DNA of 64,000 nucleotides, from NCBI GenBank assembly GCA_038025085.1, contig CM076147.1, positions 40,980,766-41,044,765 of the forward strand, in the 5' to 3' direction. This document shows, piece by piece, positions 45,401 to 57,348 of the stretch. The position numbers and the translations under genes are program-made. The stretch's first letter is position 1; each line of letters starts with the position of its first letter. The notes beneath the pieces were generated by a model that saw nothing but the letters and a program-made list of their open reading frames with translations, searched no databases and was not told the origin of the DNA. Source of the stretch: Tetragonia tetragonoides. Lineage: Eukaryota; Streptophyta; Magnoliopsida; Caryophyllales; Aizoaceae.

Positions 45401-48400
45401 AAATAGAGTATCACTTAAAATGGAATTTGAATGAGCAAGATAAGCACGAATTGATTCCACAACTGTACATAGCAATAGACCAGCCCTTACTCACAAATGT
45501 AAAGACCCTTCTTCTGGATGTTCTACCTAGCATGTTCTGGCCTGATTTTAAAGCCATTATTGTGCAGCAGCTTTTCTTGGGAAAAAAAAAAGAAGTTGAA
45601 AATCCTTTATGTGACCCATAATGTTACTACATAACTGACATTTTAATCCATGAGAAGTACTTTTAGGTTTTCATTTTATTAGGCACTATAAGATATTGAG
45701 ATTGGCTGAAGACCCAATATAGCCAAAGCATTTTCTCAGCGGGAAGCTTCGGCTAGCGTCAAAAAAAAGTAAACAGAATTTTAAGCCCTGAAATTAGGGA
45801 GATCAAATATAGCTGAACAAGATGTTTGCATTAATTAAGAAGTTATTACCCAGTAGCAACTGATGATATGACACATAAAAAAAGTAAATCGAGAAGACTA
45901 CACAATGTAGCAATCCAGAGAGGGCCAACGAAGTCTCCCAATTAGCTAAAACTCTTTCCAACAAAAACACTAATTGCCAGTTAGCCACTATGCGAACCTA
46001 TATTTCCTACTTGATAAGGGCAGAGAAAAATAAACTGACAACTAAGATGGACATAATTTTGTACTCACATCAGCTCACAATCAGAATAGCATATGAATCT
46101 GTAGTAAATTAAATGTGAATAAAAAAGAAAAGGTTCCGTATGCATATATATAAAAGAAAAGAAAACACTGGAAGCAAGGAGAAATATTTGTGAGTCACCC
46201 CATACCACAAGATTCTTTCTCTTAATGCATTCCTTGCAGGTAACACCAGATGAGTCGTTTACTTCAAATGTGCGGAGTGCCATAATGCATCCACAGTGAA
46301 CTTGCTGCACAGGATCCCGTATTAAAATACGCTAAAACTTTCTTAAAACAAAAACAGCTTTAGAAAACTTTTTCAATAAATTTATCTAACCATAAATTAG
46401 CTAGGGACAAGAGAATGATTCTGAGCTCACCCTATCGCAATCATCACATTTCCTCCATCCATCTTCATCTACGTGATGCAGGTGGCAGAAAGTGCCGTCT
46501 TCATAGGCCTCACTGCACAAGGAACACATATAAAAGACCAATAACAACTATTAACATAGTTAAACCACCATGTTAAAGTCAAATTTAATATCCACATAAA
46601 CAACTGTTAGAAGCCAAAAAGGCCTTTGTCATTCATGCTACAATGTGCTTCCTTGCTATCTGTTTCTAAAGTCGTTGCACCTAGAGGCTCTAATGACTTA
46701 TATGTTGGCGCTTAGACACAAAAACAATTAGAAGATAAAAAATCCCCTCCCCCTACCCCCATAAATTAACAAGAGAAGAGATCAAACCAAGGAATTAAAT
46801 ATCAAATGATACGCGAAAACAGGTACGTAATAGGGTGTCTGATACAAGTGTAAAACTTGCCAATATGACCAATATAGAGCCCATAAATAGCCAATGCAGC
46901 AAAAAATATCCAATACAGCAGACATGGCCTATAACTTCACACCAAGGCCCGCGACCTATTATGCAACACCGAAAACACTTTCTCTAAGCGATGTCGCGAC
47001 CGTTATCGTGATCGAGAGCGCGACCGCATCCATGATATTATTCCCTACTTTAAACATACTTTTGTGTTTGCGTGTTCGCACTGTCACAGCTGCGACTCTA
47101 GGTGTGAATCACTCAAAAATCAAAATGTTGCTCCCACATTGTAGCAACTGTTACTGCAATAGCAAAAGCAACTGAAATCTTGTTATGTCAAGGAAATATC
47201 ATTTGAGCGCTTGAGCTGCTCATCCATTTATTATGCAGTATGTTATATTAACTTCATATGCGCCAAAATCCAATCCCTCACCCCCCCCGAAATAAAACTA
47301 AACAAAATAAAATGCCTAGCATCAGTTTTTACTAGCCTTCTATAAAGGGGCCTACATGTGAAACAACAACAAGCTCTTAATGACCTAAGGCTACCTGCCA
47401 AATGCGTCCACAACTTTGTTGGAAGAAACCAGAAAACCCTCAAGCAAGTCATTATTTCATGAAAAGCACTGTCTTCTATTCCTTGACATGCTGCAAATCA
47501 GAAACAGAAGATTCCCCTATCTGTGCTAGTGCTGCTAGGTCTCTCTAGAACCAGTTAGATTCGTTGTGGTAACGCTGATGATGCATATGAATCTACAATA
47601 TTTTTTGTTACCCATATTTTCTACTTCCTAATCCTCAAACCAAGTTTAATGTTAATGCATCTCTTCCCAATTGATGTTTGTGGTCCAAACTGAACCAAGC
47701 CATTATATGGAATATGGATCCATCACTATGATTTGACTCCGCTAAGGGTGTTCCACTGCAGTGGTTCCTGATGGTTCCCACTTAATGTTAATGTGAATTT
47801 AATCCTTTTCATATTAAAAGACACCCAATTTAAAAAGAGTCTAAAGACACATCCAGCAACCATGCTCAAATATTCAAGATATGTATTATGAACTGAACAT
47901 GTACAAAATAATAGTAAACCTCTAGCTAACTCAATCCACAAACTACCTCAGGTCATGAGACATATGTTCAGAAACTAAAACCATACTGATACAGCTATAT
48001 AGAAACAGAGTTAAAACTTTTTTAGAGTAAACTTGATGCTAGTGATCAAAAGTTCCTTCCATGATTTGACAACTAATGGTTATTGACTACAGTAGTAGGG
48101 ATCAGCATCACCAAGGTACTTCTACGTACAAGAATGTCAAAAAGGTTCCCTCCACTGGACAAGGGGCTGGCCTAGTCAGAGACTATTTCTTGGTCCGAGA
48201 GTGCATTTGTGGAAAGTGGAAAGGCGGCAGATTTTGAAAACTGCTTTGGTGGTTGATGAGGGCAGGCAAACTGTTTCAAGTGTCTTCTATTAGAAGGGTC
48301 ATCAAACGTTGACCGGAGAAAGATATCACGAGAAAGTAGATACCTCAAAAGGAAGAGTGATACGAGAATCTCTTGAGTTCTAAGTGTAGATGGTTGCTGT

Positions 48401-49720
48401 GTTAAAAGGCTTTCTTTAGATAGAAAAACATTATGTAACTAAGGAAGCAACAACGTACAAGGGTGGAACAACTAATGAGTGTCCAACAAGCAAAACAACA
48501 AAATCCCCCAACCGCGGCATAACTAACAAACGAACACCTAAATAGAGATCCAAAACACCCATACCCTCCATGCAACTGGACAATGACGACTTGATGGGTT
48601 AACCAAGTCCCGCATCAAACTAAGAACCTTCATTCCTACCCTTCCTATCCCCTAACCATACCATTTCTTACCATCACGATTTATGAAAGATGCTAAGTGC
48701 TGCAAAAACCTTTCCACCCTCTTCCTCTGCTTTAGACCATATCAAGAAAACTCCATTTTTCTTTCTATCATAAACCTTATCAAAAGCTATTCAAGTGTCA
48801 GATCCGTGATGTGGGCAAGTTATTATAAACCCTTCAAGACGAACACTGGCAAAGGAGTTCGCATTAAGTGCTCGGCTGCAAATCTGAGTTACTTCATATA
48901 GTCACTGGATCTATGCTTTGCTTCTTCTTTTTCTTATATCGCAAAGGACCTACCCTCTTCCTCCTTGTATGGGAAGAAAATCACATTGGATCAAAACATA
49001 ACAGAGTACTTATATATTTAATTCCTTTATTTAAAGAAAACAATAGTTCCTCCATTGAAGGGATAGACAAGCCATAACAACTCGTGATAAATAAGCAATC
49101 TTAACTTAATTAATTAAAAGCAATCTTTACCACAATCTATCACTAAATTTGAGGTTTACTCTGAGAGTCTGACCCAACACTAGAAAGAGAGAAAGAGCAA
49201 AGTGAAACAGACAAAAACCAGAAAATAGAAAAAAATGAATTGCTACATACAATAGTTTGTGACTGTGTGGATCAGGACACCAATGCAGGTAGACGAATGG
49301 TACCGGTAAATCAGCAGGTTATTTAGTTAACACATTAACAAATTGAAGATCATCCATCGCCAGGAAGATAAAAGGTGCATCAAGGAAAAGGAAATACCCT
49401 AAGGTAAAAGAGCAAATCAGAAAAAGAGAGAAAGAGCAAACAGATGCAGATGCTTGACCCATTTTTCTTTAAAAAAAAAAATTAGTTAGTTATTCTATCA
49501 ATAAAAGAAAGCCAAAAATACATAGAGAAGTAAAGTTGAAGAAAACTCAAACAACTACAGAAGAATATAACGTGAACTCCAGTAAGTAATCATGCAAGGC
49601 TAAATCTTACGAGCAACGAGGACAAAGTTGTGCATAGGTACAATCCTTAAGACACCATCCATTTCGGGGACTGTCCACCACAGTATTACAAAAACTGCAC
49701 TTCTTGCTGCTTGAAGCCAT
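42412..49720 (-). CDS. Compact VAL-like B3 protein (zinc finger + B3, no CW domain)
   Basis: Seven exons, 49611-49720, 46431-46512, 46199-46304, 43998-44082, 43700-43790, 43148-43322 and 42412-42479, give 238 residues in phase. Residues 1-95 form the Cys-rich PHD-like module of VAL/HSI2 proteins: CSFC, GWCLKDC, LCPRCSEAYEDGTFC, DGWRKCDDCDRQVHCGCI and CKEC. Residues ~133-236 are a B3 DNA-binding domain: FEKQLKRSDCG, LVPKPYAEMFFP, SWNFTLRWW, RKYVFDGIKRCV and GDTLKFYRKD. VAL proteins bind RY (TGCATG) motifs and recruit Polycomb to silence seed and FLC-type genes. The CW zinc finger and EAR motif that normally follow are missing. Exon 3 uses GTGACT as donor; an upstream GTATGG would break the frame. 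Intron 2 is 3.1 kb. A 5' leader exon near 52130 is possible. Confidence 0.85.
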
Positions 49721-50086
49721 CAAATCTGGAAGCAGAAGAGAAATACAGAAATAAAGCACAGAGAGATGGAAGCAGAGATAGAGTGAGCCAAATGCATATG
49801 CAAATGAACGTTTTTATCCAGTAACTATAGAAAACAAAAACCCAATAAGGACAAGTCATTTATGGAAGGAGTCAGGTGTTTCCATGTTTGCCATAACATC
49901 AAGTGAAACTTGAAAGGGAGGGGCAAAAAATGCAATGTAGCATAGATATGTACAAAATTAGTGTCAATGGCCTTTTATGGTATGCAATCATGACAAGATT
50001 GTGTTTACACTAATAACAACAGAATTTGAATCCATAAAGCGTAGGGGATTTGGCAGCGGATAGATAGATAATACACAAAAACTTGT

Positions 50087-50213
50087 TTAAGACGGTCTTA
50101 TTGTAACTTTTTGTGAGATCAGGGTACAAGGGTCAGTGCTCATAATAAGTGACCCCTACATTTCTAAATAGTGACCCCATTTTTCTGTGAGTTGGTTTTA
50201 CACAAGACTTGCT
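50087..50213. mobile_element. MITE fragment, CTTGTTTAAGACGG type
   Basis: Starts ACTTGTTTAAGACGGTCTTA and ends in TTTTACACAAGACTT, an imperfect inversion, with GTGACCCC repeats inside. It resembles the layout of the element at 10456-10705. No target duplication was resolved. Confidence 0.45.
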
Positions 50214-52277
50214 CTAGATAATATTGGCTTGGGTGAAGAAAATTAGAGAGTTCCTATTTCGTCATACAAGACACTGAGAAGTCTTGCATTCTATTTTGCT
50301 AGCATTCTTGAACTACAAATTGTCAAAGTTCTTTTTCTGTTTGCAATGCATGGAGATTATTATTGAGAAAATTCGCACCACATAGACCTGCCAAGTCGTG
50401 TACTTTTAAATATTGGCCATGCATGTTAATACTCACATAATATATATTTTTTATATCCAAATTAAAATGGCAATATTATTTCCGACTGGTGGGCCGGTGG
50501 TGGAGATAACACCACCCCCCCCCCCCTACTGGTTAGTCTAGTAGGTTTTGTGCAATTTTGTTGGATAGTAATACATCCAAAGCAACCTCAACAAACCTAA
50601 CCAAAGAAAAGGATAAGAAATTGTAAGAAGATAGATACACAAGCCATGCAAGATCAACCAAACCCATGCACCTCACCTCTTTCTCATTTCCTTCATCTTG
50701 CTAGGGAATTGATCACCTTGCAACATCAAAACTTGAGTAGATAACATTGTGCACGCTTCTGATAACTGACAGATAAATCAAATCATTTCCTTTCATTTAG
50801 AAATTTATTTCAGTCAGGGGATCACGCAACATGCTTAATATTTTGAACAAACTACATCTGCAGCAGAAAATAGACCATAAGTTTGGAAACAACTTGTCAC
50901 TTGGCAGAAATAGGAAAGATTTTATAACTCAAAAGGCTGCTCCTTACTTGTCACTAGAAAAAAGTGAACTCCTCAGGATGCTCAGTTATGATATTAAACA
51001 GATGCCGTATCTTGGAATTTATTGGCTATCCACACAAAGCAACTCTAAATATTGAGTAAGCTTCACCTCAACCCCTATCTTATAGGGCTGGCCAAGAGCA
51101 TTCCTTGTTTTCAGAGTGAAGTGGGGAACTTTTGCAAACTCAGATAGGTTACCAACATTAAAGAACAGAAGAACAGGAGTTTCGCAAAATATTAATAATA
51201 TGACCCCAAAATAAAATAAAATAAAATAAAGAGCAAGGTTGACTTCTAGTTCCATATGTTCTACGTTATGAAGGAGCCCATTCACAACATTATTCCACTC
51301 GTGAAAGTTGTTTCATGAACACTCATCAACATCACCATTGCTCCAGTGCCTCCAACGAGGCTCCCACCTAGGCGGGGCAAGGGGGTTTCGGTTGTAGCAG
51401 CCTATTTCCACAGAGTGGTTGTTTCCATTTAACTCTTGCTCCTATCCGCAACTTCACATTAAATAATACTCCAATATCAACCAGTTTGATGAGTCATTTT
51501 GATTTAGTCCATTATTTGCCAAAAAGAAAGAGTAGTGAATCAACTCTTTCGGTGCCAGTAGAAATGGACGTGGTTTTATGAACACTCATAGCCCTTAGTG
51601 AAAGACTTCAATCAATCATGGTGACAGGAAGGCACCCAAAGCATTGCACTCTTGTTGTATGAAAATATGAAAATCCAAATTGCCAATCTATCAATAGAAT
51701 ATCACTACTGGCAACACAACTCAGAAAGATCTTCATTCCAGTTTTTTTCAAAGACATCGGGCTTCACAAAACAAATCTCTTAAAAATTTTATGACTCGTA
51801 CAATAAACCCAAAGGCGAGTAACCCCTCTCTCATACATTCGCCAAAAACTTTAAATTTATGCCATCACAAGTGAACCCATATGCAATTAAACCATCCTGA
51901 AAATCCCTAGTCCACAAAAATCCAATCTTTTCTCTTGTATGAACCTAACACATTAACCAAAAGGTGCAATAGAGACCAATGCATACCAAATAAGGCAATA
52001 CCATCAGAAATATAACTGATGCGATGGGATTTCATTCATTAACAACTAACAAAACCAACAAATTGATTAAATGTGATGATGAACCCTCCCCATATTTTAC
52101 AATACATATAAAGAAGAATCACTTACAAGGAAACGCCATGACGACAATAGGGCATTGTTGAACTGTTTAGTAGCCCAGATGCCCATGTCTGAATTCTGAT
52201 TTTGGAGCAGCAGGAACTCAGCATAACGGGAATGGGATGATGCATAATGGTGCAGTTAGACATGACTACATGAGAAT
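50214..52277. other. Upstream region of the B3 gene
   Basis: No gene was recognised on either strand. A C-run lies at 50513-50526 and an AAAAT repeat at 51210-51229. A minus-strand ATGGCGTTTCCTT|GTAAGTG near 52130 could be a first exon that splices to 49725 and would add MAFPYL in frame to the B3 protein; this is only a splice-consensus guess. Confidence 0.35.
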
Positions 52278-52290
52278 ACCCAGATGATGA

Positions 52291-52317
52291 TTTTTTTTTT
52301 TTTTTTTTTTTGAGGTG
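52291..52317 (-). mobile_element. Near-empty poly(A) retro-insertion with 13-bp target duplication
   Basis: On the plus strand, 21 T (52291-52311) and GAGGTG (52312-52317) sit between exact copies of ACCCAGATGATGA (52278-52290 and 52318-52330). Read on the minus strand, this is six bases plus a poly(A) tail with a target duplication: a LINE- or SINE-type insertion truncated almost to its tail. Confidence 0.8.
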
Positions 52318-52493
52318 ACCCAGATGATGAATTTGGTTCCAAAGAAAGGAACAAGGTTGAAACTTGAAAGCAGGAGATCAGAGAGTGTTTGTTTGTCTGA
52401 GGGCAGGTGTCAGCACTACTCAACGAATGAAGAATTCCCAAGATGTTGGCTTCATTTTTGTCTCTTTGGTAGTTTAATTTGAGCCTTGAGAGG

Positions 52494-52509
52494 AGGGGGG
52501 GGGGGGGGG
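52494..52509. repeat. Poly(G) run
   Basis: About 16 G with one A near its start, in intergenic DNA. A similar run of G lies at 53639-53648 inside PUR6 intron 15. Confidence 0.85.
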
Positions 52510-53465
52510 ATTGGTTCTAACTTCTAAGGTACACTATGGCTTGGGAGCAATATTTCAATAAAGATTAGCATGTCTTAAATCCTTTTAATTTGAATTAGAA
52601 GAGATCAGATGTAGACACTAATATGAATGAATTGTTTGTTTGACACTTAACTTGAGTATCTCTCTGTTATGAAGACAAAGATCTTAAATTGATTTTGAAT
52701 CCAAGTCTAAGTATCAACTCTCCAAAACGATTTTACCTACTAGTTATAAAAACTTAGTATAACTTATGAAACGATTTTACGGTAAGATATTACTTTTATC
52801 ATGAACAGTCTTATACAAGACGGACAATATTTGTACATAGAGTTCTTCCACTTTTTTTTAAATTTATACGGAGTCTTTTGTAAACAATAATCCATATGTT
52901 GTACTTGTAGTACTGAATAGTGGTGATATTATGTAGTAAAATAGCTGCACCAAAAACAAAAATTACTCAACAGCTCTACAAATCAAAACATTATTGATCG
53001 GTAAGTCTAATGTCCAAACGAAGGGAGTTTATGCATCATCTTACCAATCAATTTGCCCCTACTTGCCGAACAAACATTGCTTGGTTAACTACTTAGGTAT
53101 TACAGGCCGAAAAGTACATTTTACACTCAGCTAGTCAGCTTAATCGAATTTACCATGAGACAAATAAGATAAGCAAAACATACTATGTGGCAATTAAAAA
53201 GAGAAAAAGAAAAAAAATGGAGATTAATCATCTCTGTAACCATTCAACGAGCTTGAGGGACATCTCCCAGATTTGCATCTGAGTAGACTCACTTCCACCA
53301 CCGTCCGCCATTGTCATGCATTATTGAAGCTCACTCCACGTTCTTCATGGACCGGCCTTTGTCGATGCGCAACACTTGCCTCATAACACCACCAGTCGCT
53401 GGCAAGTGAGAACAATCACGGAGGATAAAATTAAAACAAGGAGAAAAGCCCAGCAACAGTACTCA
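52510..53465. other. Intergenic, PUR6 3' side
   Basis: No gene seen. 52790-52840 holds an inverted-repeat-like GGTAAGATATTA...TCTTATACAAGACGG stretch reminiscent of a MITE end. The PUR6 3' UTR occupies the last part. Confidence 0.4.
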
Positions 53466-56400
53466 TCAGTTATTCAAATATGCCTCCCAACCATCCTTCT
53501 GTAATCTTTCTGCTTTCACTAACACATCATCTCTTGTATCCTCAAGGTACTGGGCCATCCTGCAGAGAAGAAATATGTATTACAACTTAAGACAAAGCTC
53601 AATTTTTTTAGGTTTAGTGATATCTAACATCTCTCTAGGGGGGGGGGGTTCAAAGGTGTCACAACCTATCCTGCAGGTCTGCATTCCCAGCTCCCAGCAT
53701 TCTTACTGCCAGTAAACCTGCATTTGTAGCATTGTTAATAGCAACTGTTGCCACTGGAACACCTCTAGGCATCTGCATTCAGAATGGAACAAGTCAAACT
53801 CAATTGATCCCCCAAAGAAAGGGAGATGACCATGACATACACACATTGGCCAAATGAAAACTACTGAATCAAAAATGATGAGCATGTTAGCTTTAATGGT
53901 AAAAGGCCATAAATGCGTGCATATAAATAGTCTAAAGCGCTGGAACAAGATCACAGGGACATAGGTGCTGTGACATAGACGCTGGGACATAAGTGTGGAC
54001 ATAGAACATAGGCGCTGGGACAAAGGAGCTGGCACCGCTGGCTCTTATGAGAGTAAAGGGAATAACGACCCAACGCCATCCGACTGATAGGATATTCACT
54101 CATTATTCGGTGTTGGAGCCTCAACACCTATAAAAGGGTCATCAACGGCTTTTTGGGACCCGATAACAAGGGCCTCCCATGTCCCCGGGGTACCCCCCGT
54201 ATATGGTGCAAAAATAACAACCTTGGAACCGAGGCCCTCTGGAACCCCAAAAACGGTGTATTATATATAGCCTTCAATTTTCGGCTTCCCGAGCCCTAGT
54301 TGAGATTTTTGCCCAAATATATCCACGCTATCCAATGTGGCCAAGAGGACCCGACCCCCGATGCCCCGGGTAGGTCATCTGGATCCATGAACTCCATATT
54401 CACTCATGGTTTCGGTGTTCCAGCCCTTAGAGTAGGTGACAAGTAAAATGGTCGTCCAAGCCTAATAGGGACCCGATAACCAACCCCGAAGGCCTCCCAT
54501 ATCCCCTAGGGGTCTCCCATATGATATGGTGCGAAAATAACAACTTTCATTCTGGGCCCTCCGGAACCCCATAAAACGTGGATGCCTTCAATTTTCGGCT
54601 TCCCGGGACCCGGTTGACTTTTTTGGCCAAACAGTTCTAGGGGATCCATTGTGACCCAAGAGGACCCCGGTGCCCTAAAAAGGTCATCACTCAACTCCGT
54701 ATTCACCCATGATTTTGGTGATCCGACCCTAAGAGTAAATGACTCGTAAAATGGTCATTCAAGCCTAATAGGGACCCCAAACCCGATCCCAGGGCCTCTC
54801 ATGTTCCCTAGGGGTCTCCCATACCATACGATAGTGCAAAAATCAGAAGTATTCAGCTTTTATATAACCCCGGTAAACTTCCCAACTATGCTCATTTTTG
54901 GTATCCACAAGAAGTATCCATAATAGCTCAATGATTCTCTAAAAAATATGTTATTTTGCAAGATTGGGCTCCAACAAAGTTCTAAAAAACTGAGATTTCA
55001 ATGACATTGAATTCCTAACACAAAAGAAATAATATTTGAGGCAACAAAAAGATTTCCTCACTCCTTGAATCCATTATTATCAAAGGCTTAAACCTTAAGG
55101 GACCCATTGGTATTTGCATTTTCCAGTAAGTGAGAAACCTTCAATTGCAAATCTGCATTAGTACAGTACCTGAACTATGGATAAGAGGGAGTCAAGCCCG
55201 TCCAATGAGGAAGCACGTACAGGAACTCCAATTACGGGCAAGGGCGTCAGTGCAGCCACCATACCTGAAAGACTTGTTAAAATAAATGTAGATCCACTAA
55301 GGATTCATTGATCTACATGATGAAACACGGGTTAAATTTCTAACCTGGCAAATGTGCTGCACCACCAGCGCCAGCAATGATGACTTGTACACCTCGTTCC
55401 CGAGCAGCCATGGCATATGAAAACATCATTTCTGGTGTCCTGTGTGCAGAAACAATTCTCACCTGCGAAATTTTTAATTATCAAATTCAAGAGAGATAAA
55501 AACGGTGACTCGTCACAGACAAAAAACAAAATGATTCACATATATATTCAGAGACGATTCACCTCATGTGCCACCCCAAACATATTTAAAATGCGCGCAG
55601 CATCCTTCATGACTGGAAGATCCGAATCAGATCCCATTATGATCCCAACTTCAGGTGAGGTTGCATCTGAAACACATGGAACAAAATTTTCAATAGTCAA
55701 GAAGAAAGTGGAGAAATAATACAAGGTTACAATTACCACTGCAATCCTGATCCAAGAAAATACTTCAACAAAATCTCCCAAAACAGAGCTGCAGCTATAT
55801 ATGTCACAAAGTAATGGTTGATAAATTTCAGGAATTAGCTTTTCTTCGTCAAATTGATTTTTTTATTAGGGTTTAAAGCTGAGATTGTTTCACAGTTTCA
55901 CATATATCAGGACACTACTTATGCTACATGAGTACAATTAAGTAGCACTGACCAGCTGATTGACCCTCTGGCTTTTCATCTGCTATCAAGGACTTCAGTT
56001 GTGCCTCCACGGTGCCCACAGAAGAGCCAACAATTGTGATGTGACCCATCTTCCGTTGCCTTTTCATTTCTGCAATGACAATTTTCACATTGATGGTTTT
56101 ATCAAATTACCCTCTGTAGAATGGGAGAACTTAAGAAACAAAAGAACAAATTCCATTCACAAACCTGACTTGTCATACCAATGAATAGATGCCCCTGGGG
56201 CACTCAACGCTCTTCTCAAAAGTTGATGGGCTAGAAAGAAACCTCGTTCACCCTATAAAGATAATAATTTGGGATAGCATCATATTGTACTAAAGAATGT
56301 GCAGCAAAAGACAGAAATAAGCTAATTACTTTCTCAAAAGAAAACTCAAATTCCTTAAAAAGGACTCATGACTTCGATCTTTATTTCTTTTCAAATGGAT

Positions 56401-57313
56401 CAAATCAATGCCACTGAAATGGAAAATGAAAAGTAAATTACCTCATCTTCTCCCAATATGTTATACATTATCACAGCTGGTGTCTTCATTGATGGATCAC
56501 CAAGTGGAAGACCAACAACTGCCCGCAAGTGCTGCTCATACTGAGAGGTGTAACAAGATTCTATTGTATGATGACCACTATTATGTGGTCTAGGAGCTAC
56601 TTCATTCAGCAAAATCTACAATCACAATGTTGGTTTTAAAGGTAACAACAAGCATACCAAACAATCTGTAACTACGACTAAACTACAGAGCTTTCAAAAC
56701 ACGGGGGCGAAAGGGTTAAATGAAATCAACCTGTCCATCCACTGTCAGGAACAACTCGACTGCAAACACACCAGCTCCTTCCAGTGAGCTCACAGCTGTG
56801 CGTGCAACATCAGCAGCAAGTTTTCTGATTTTCCATGGTACTACAGCAGGTGCCTTAACTACATGGCAAATGTTTTCCCTACCAAAAACATCCTCAGTTA
56901 ATAAATACAAATACTTATTATAGGTAAAAAGTAATGTCCAGTTTTTATTAAAATAATGACACCGCGTACTTGTGTATAGTTTCGACAACGGGATAAGATA
57001 AGATAGAATTGTCTCTTCCTCTTGCCACAATTACAGCCAACTCCTGAAGCAGAAAGAGAGGATAACCGTGTTAATTGTCAAAAGGAAATAGAGAATATTC
57101 ATCCAACAGTCAAGCAGTATACTACTGTATTTGATGATGCATCGAAGAAAAACAATATGACCATGCTCAAAAACTAGGGCTAAGGCTGCGGGGGCTTTTA
57201 GGGATTACTCTATAACTGATATACAGAGGAACTGGGGCAATCTATATTAGAGGATACCTTATCCTCTTTTCTGCTGTACATTTAAAATCATATCAATATA
57301 CTTTTTTCTTTAT

Positions 57314-57348
<35 letters not shown>

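Noticed and set aside
46199..46206. Earlier donor GTATGG for B3 gene exon 3
   Set aside because: It leaves exon 3 in phase 0 and the next exon would hit a stop. The GTGACT donor seven bases later keeps the frame.
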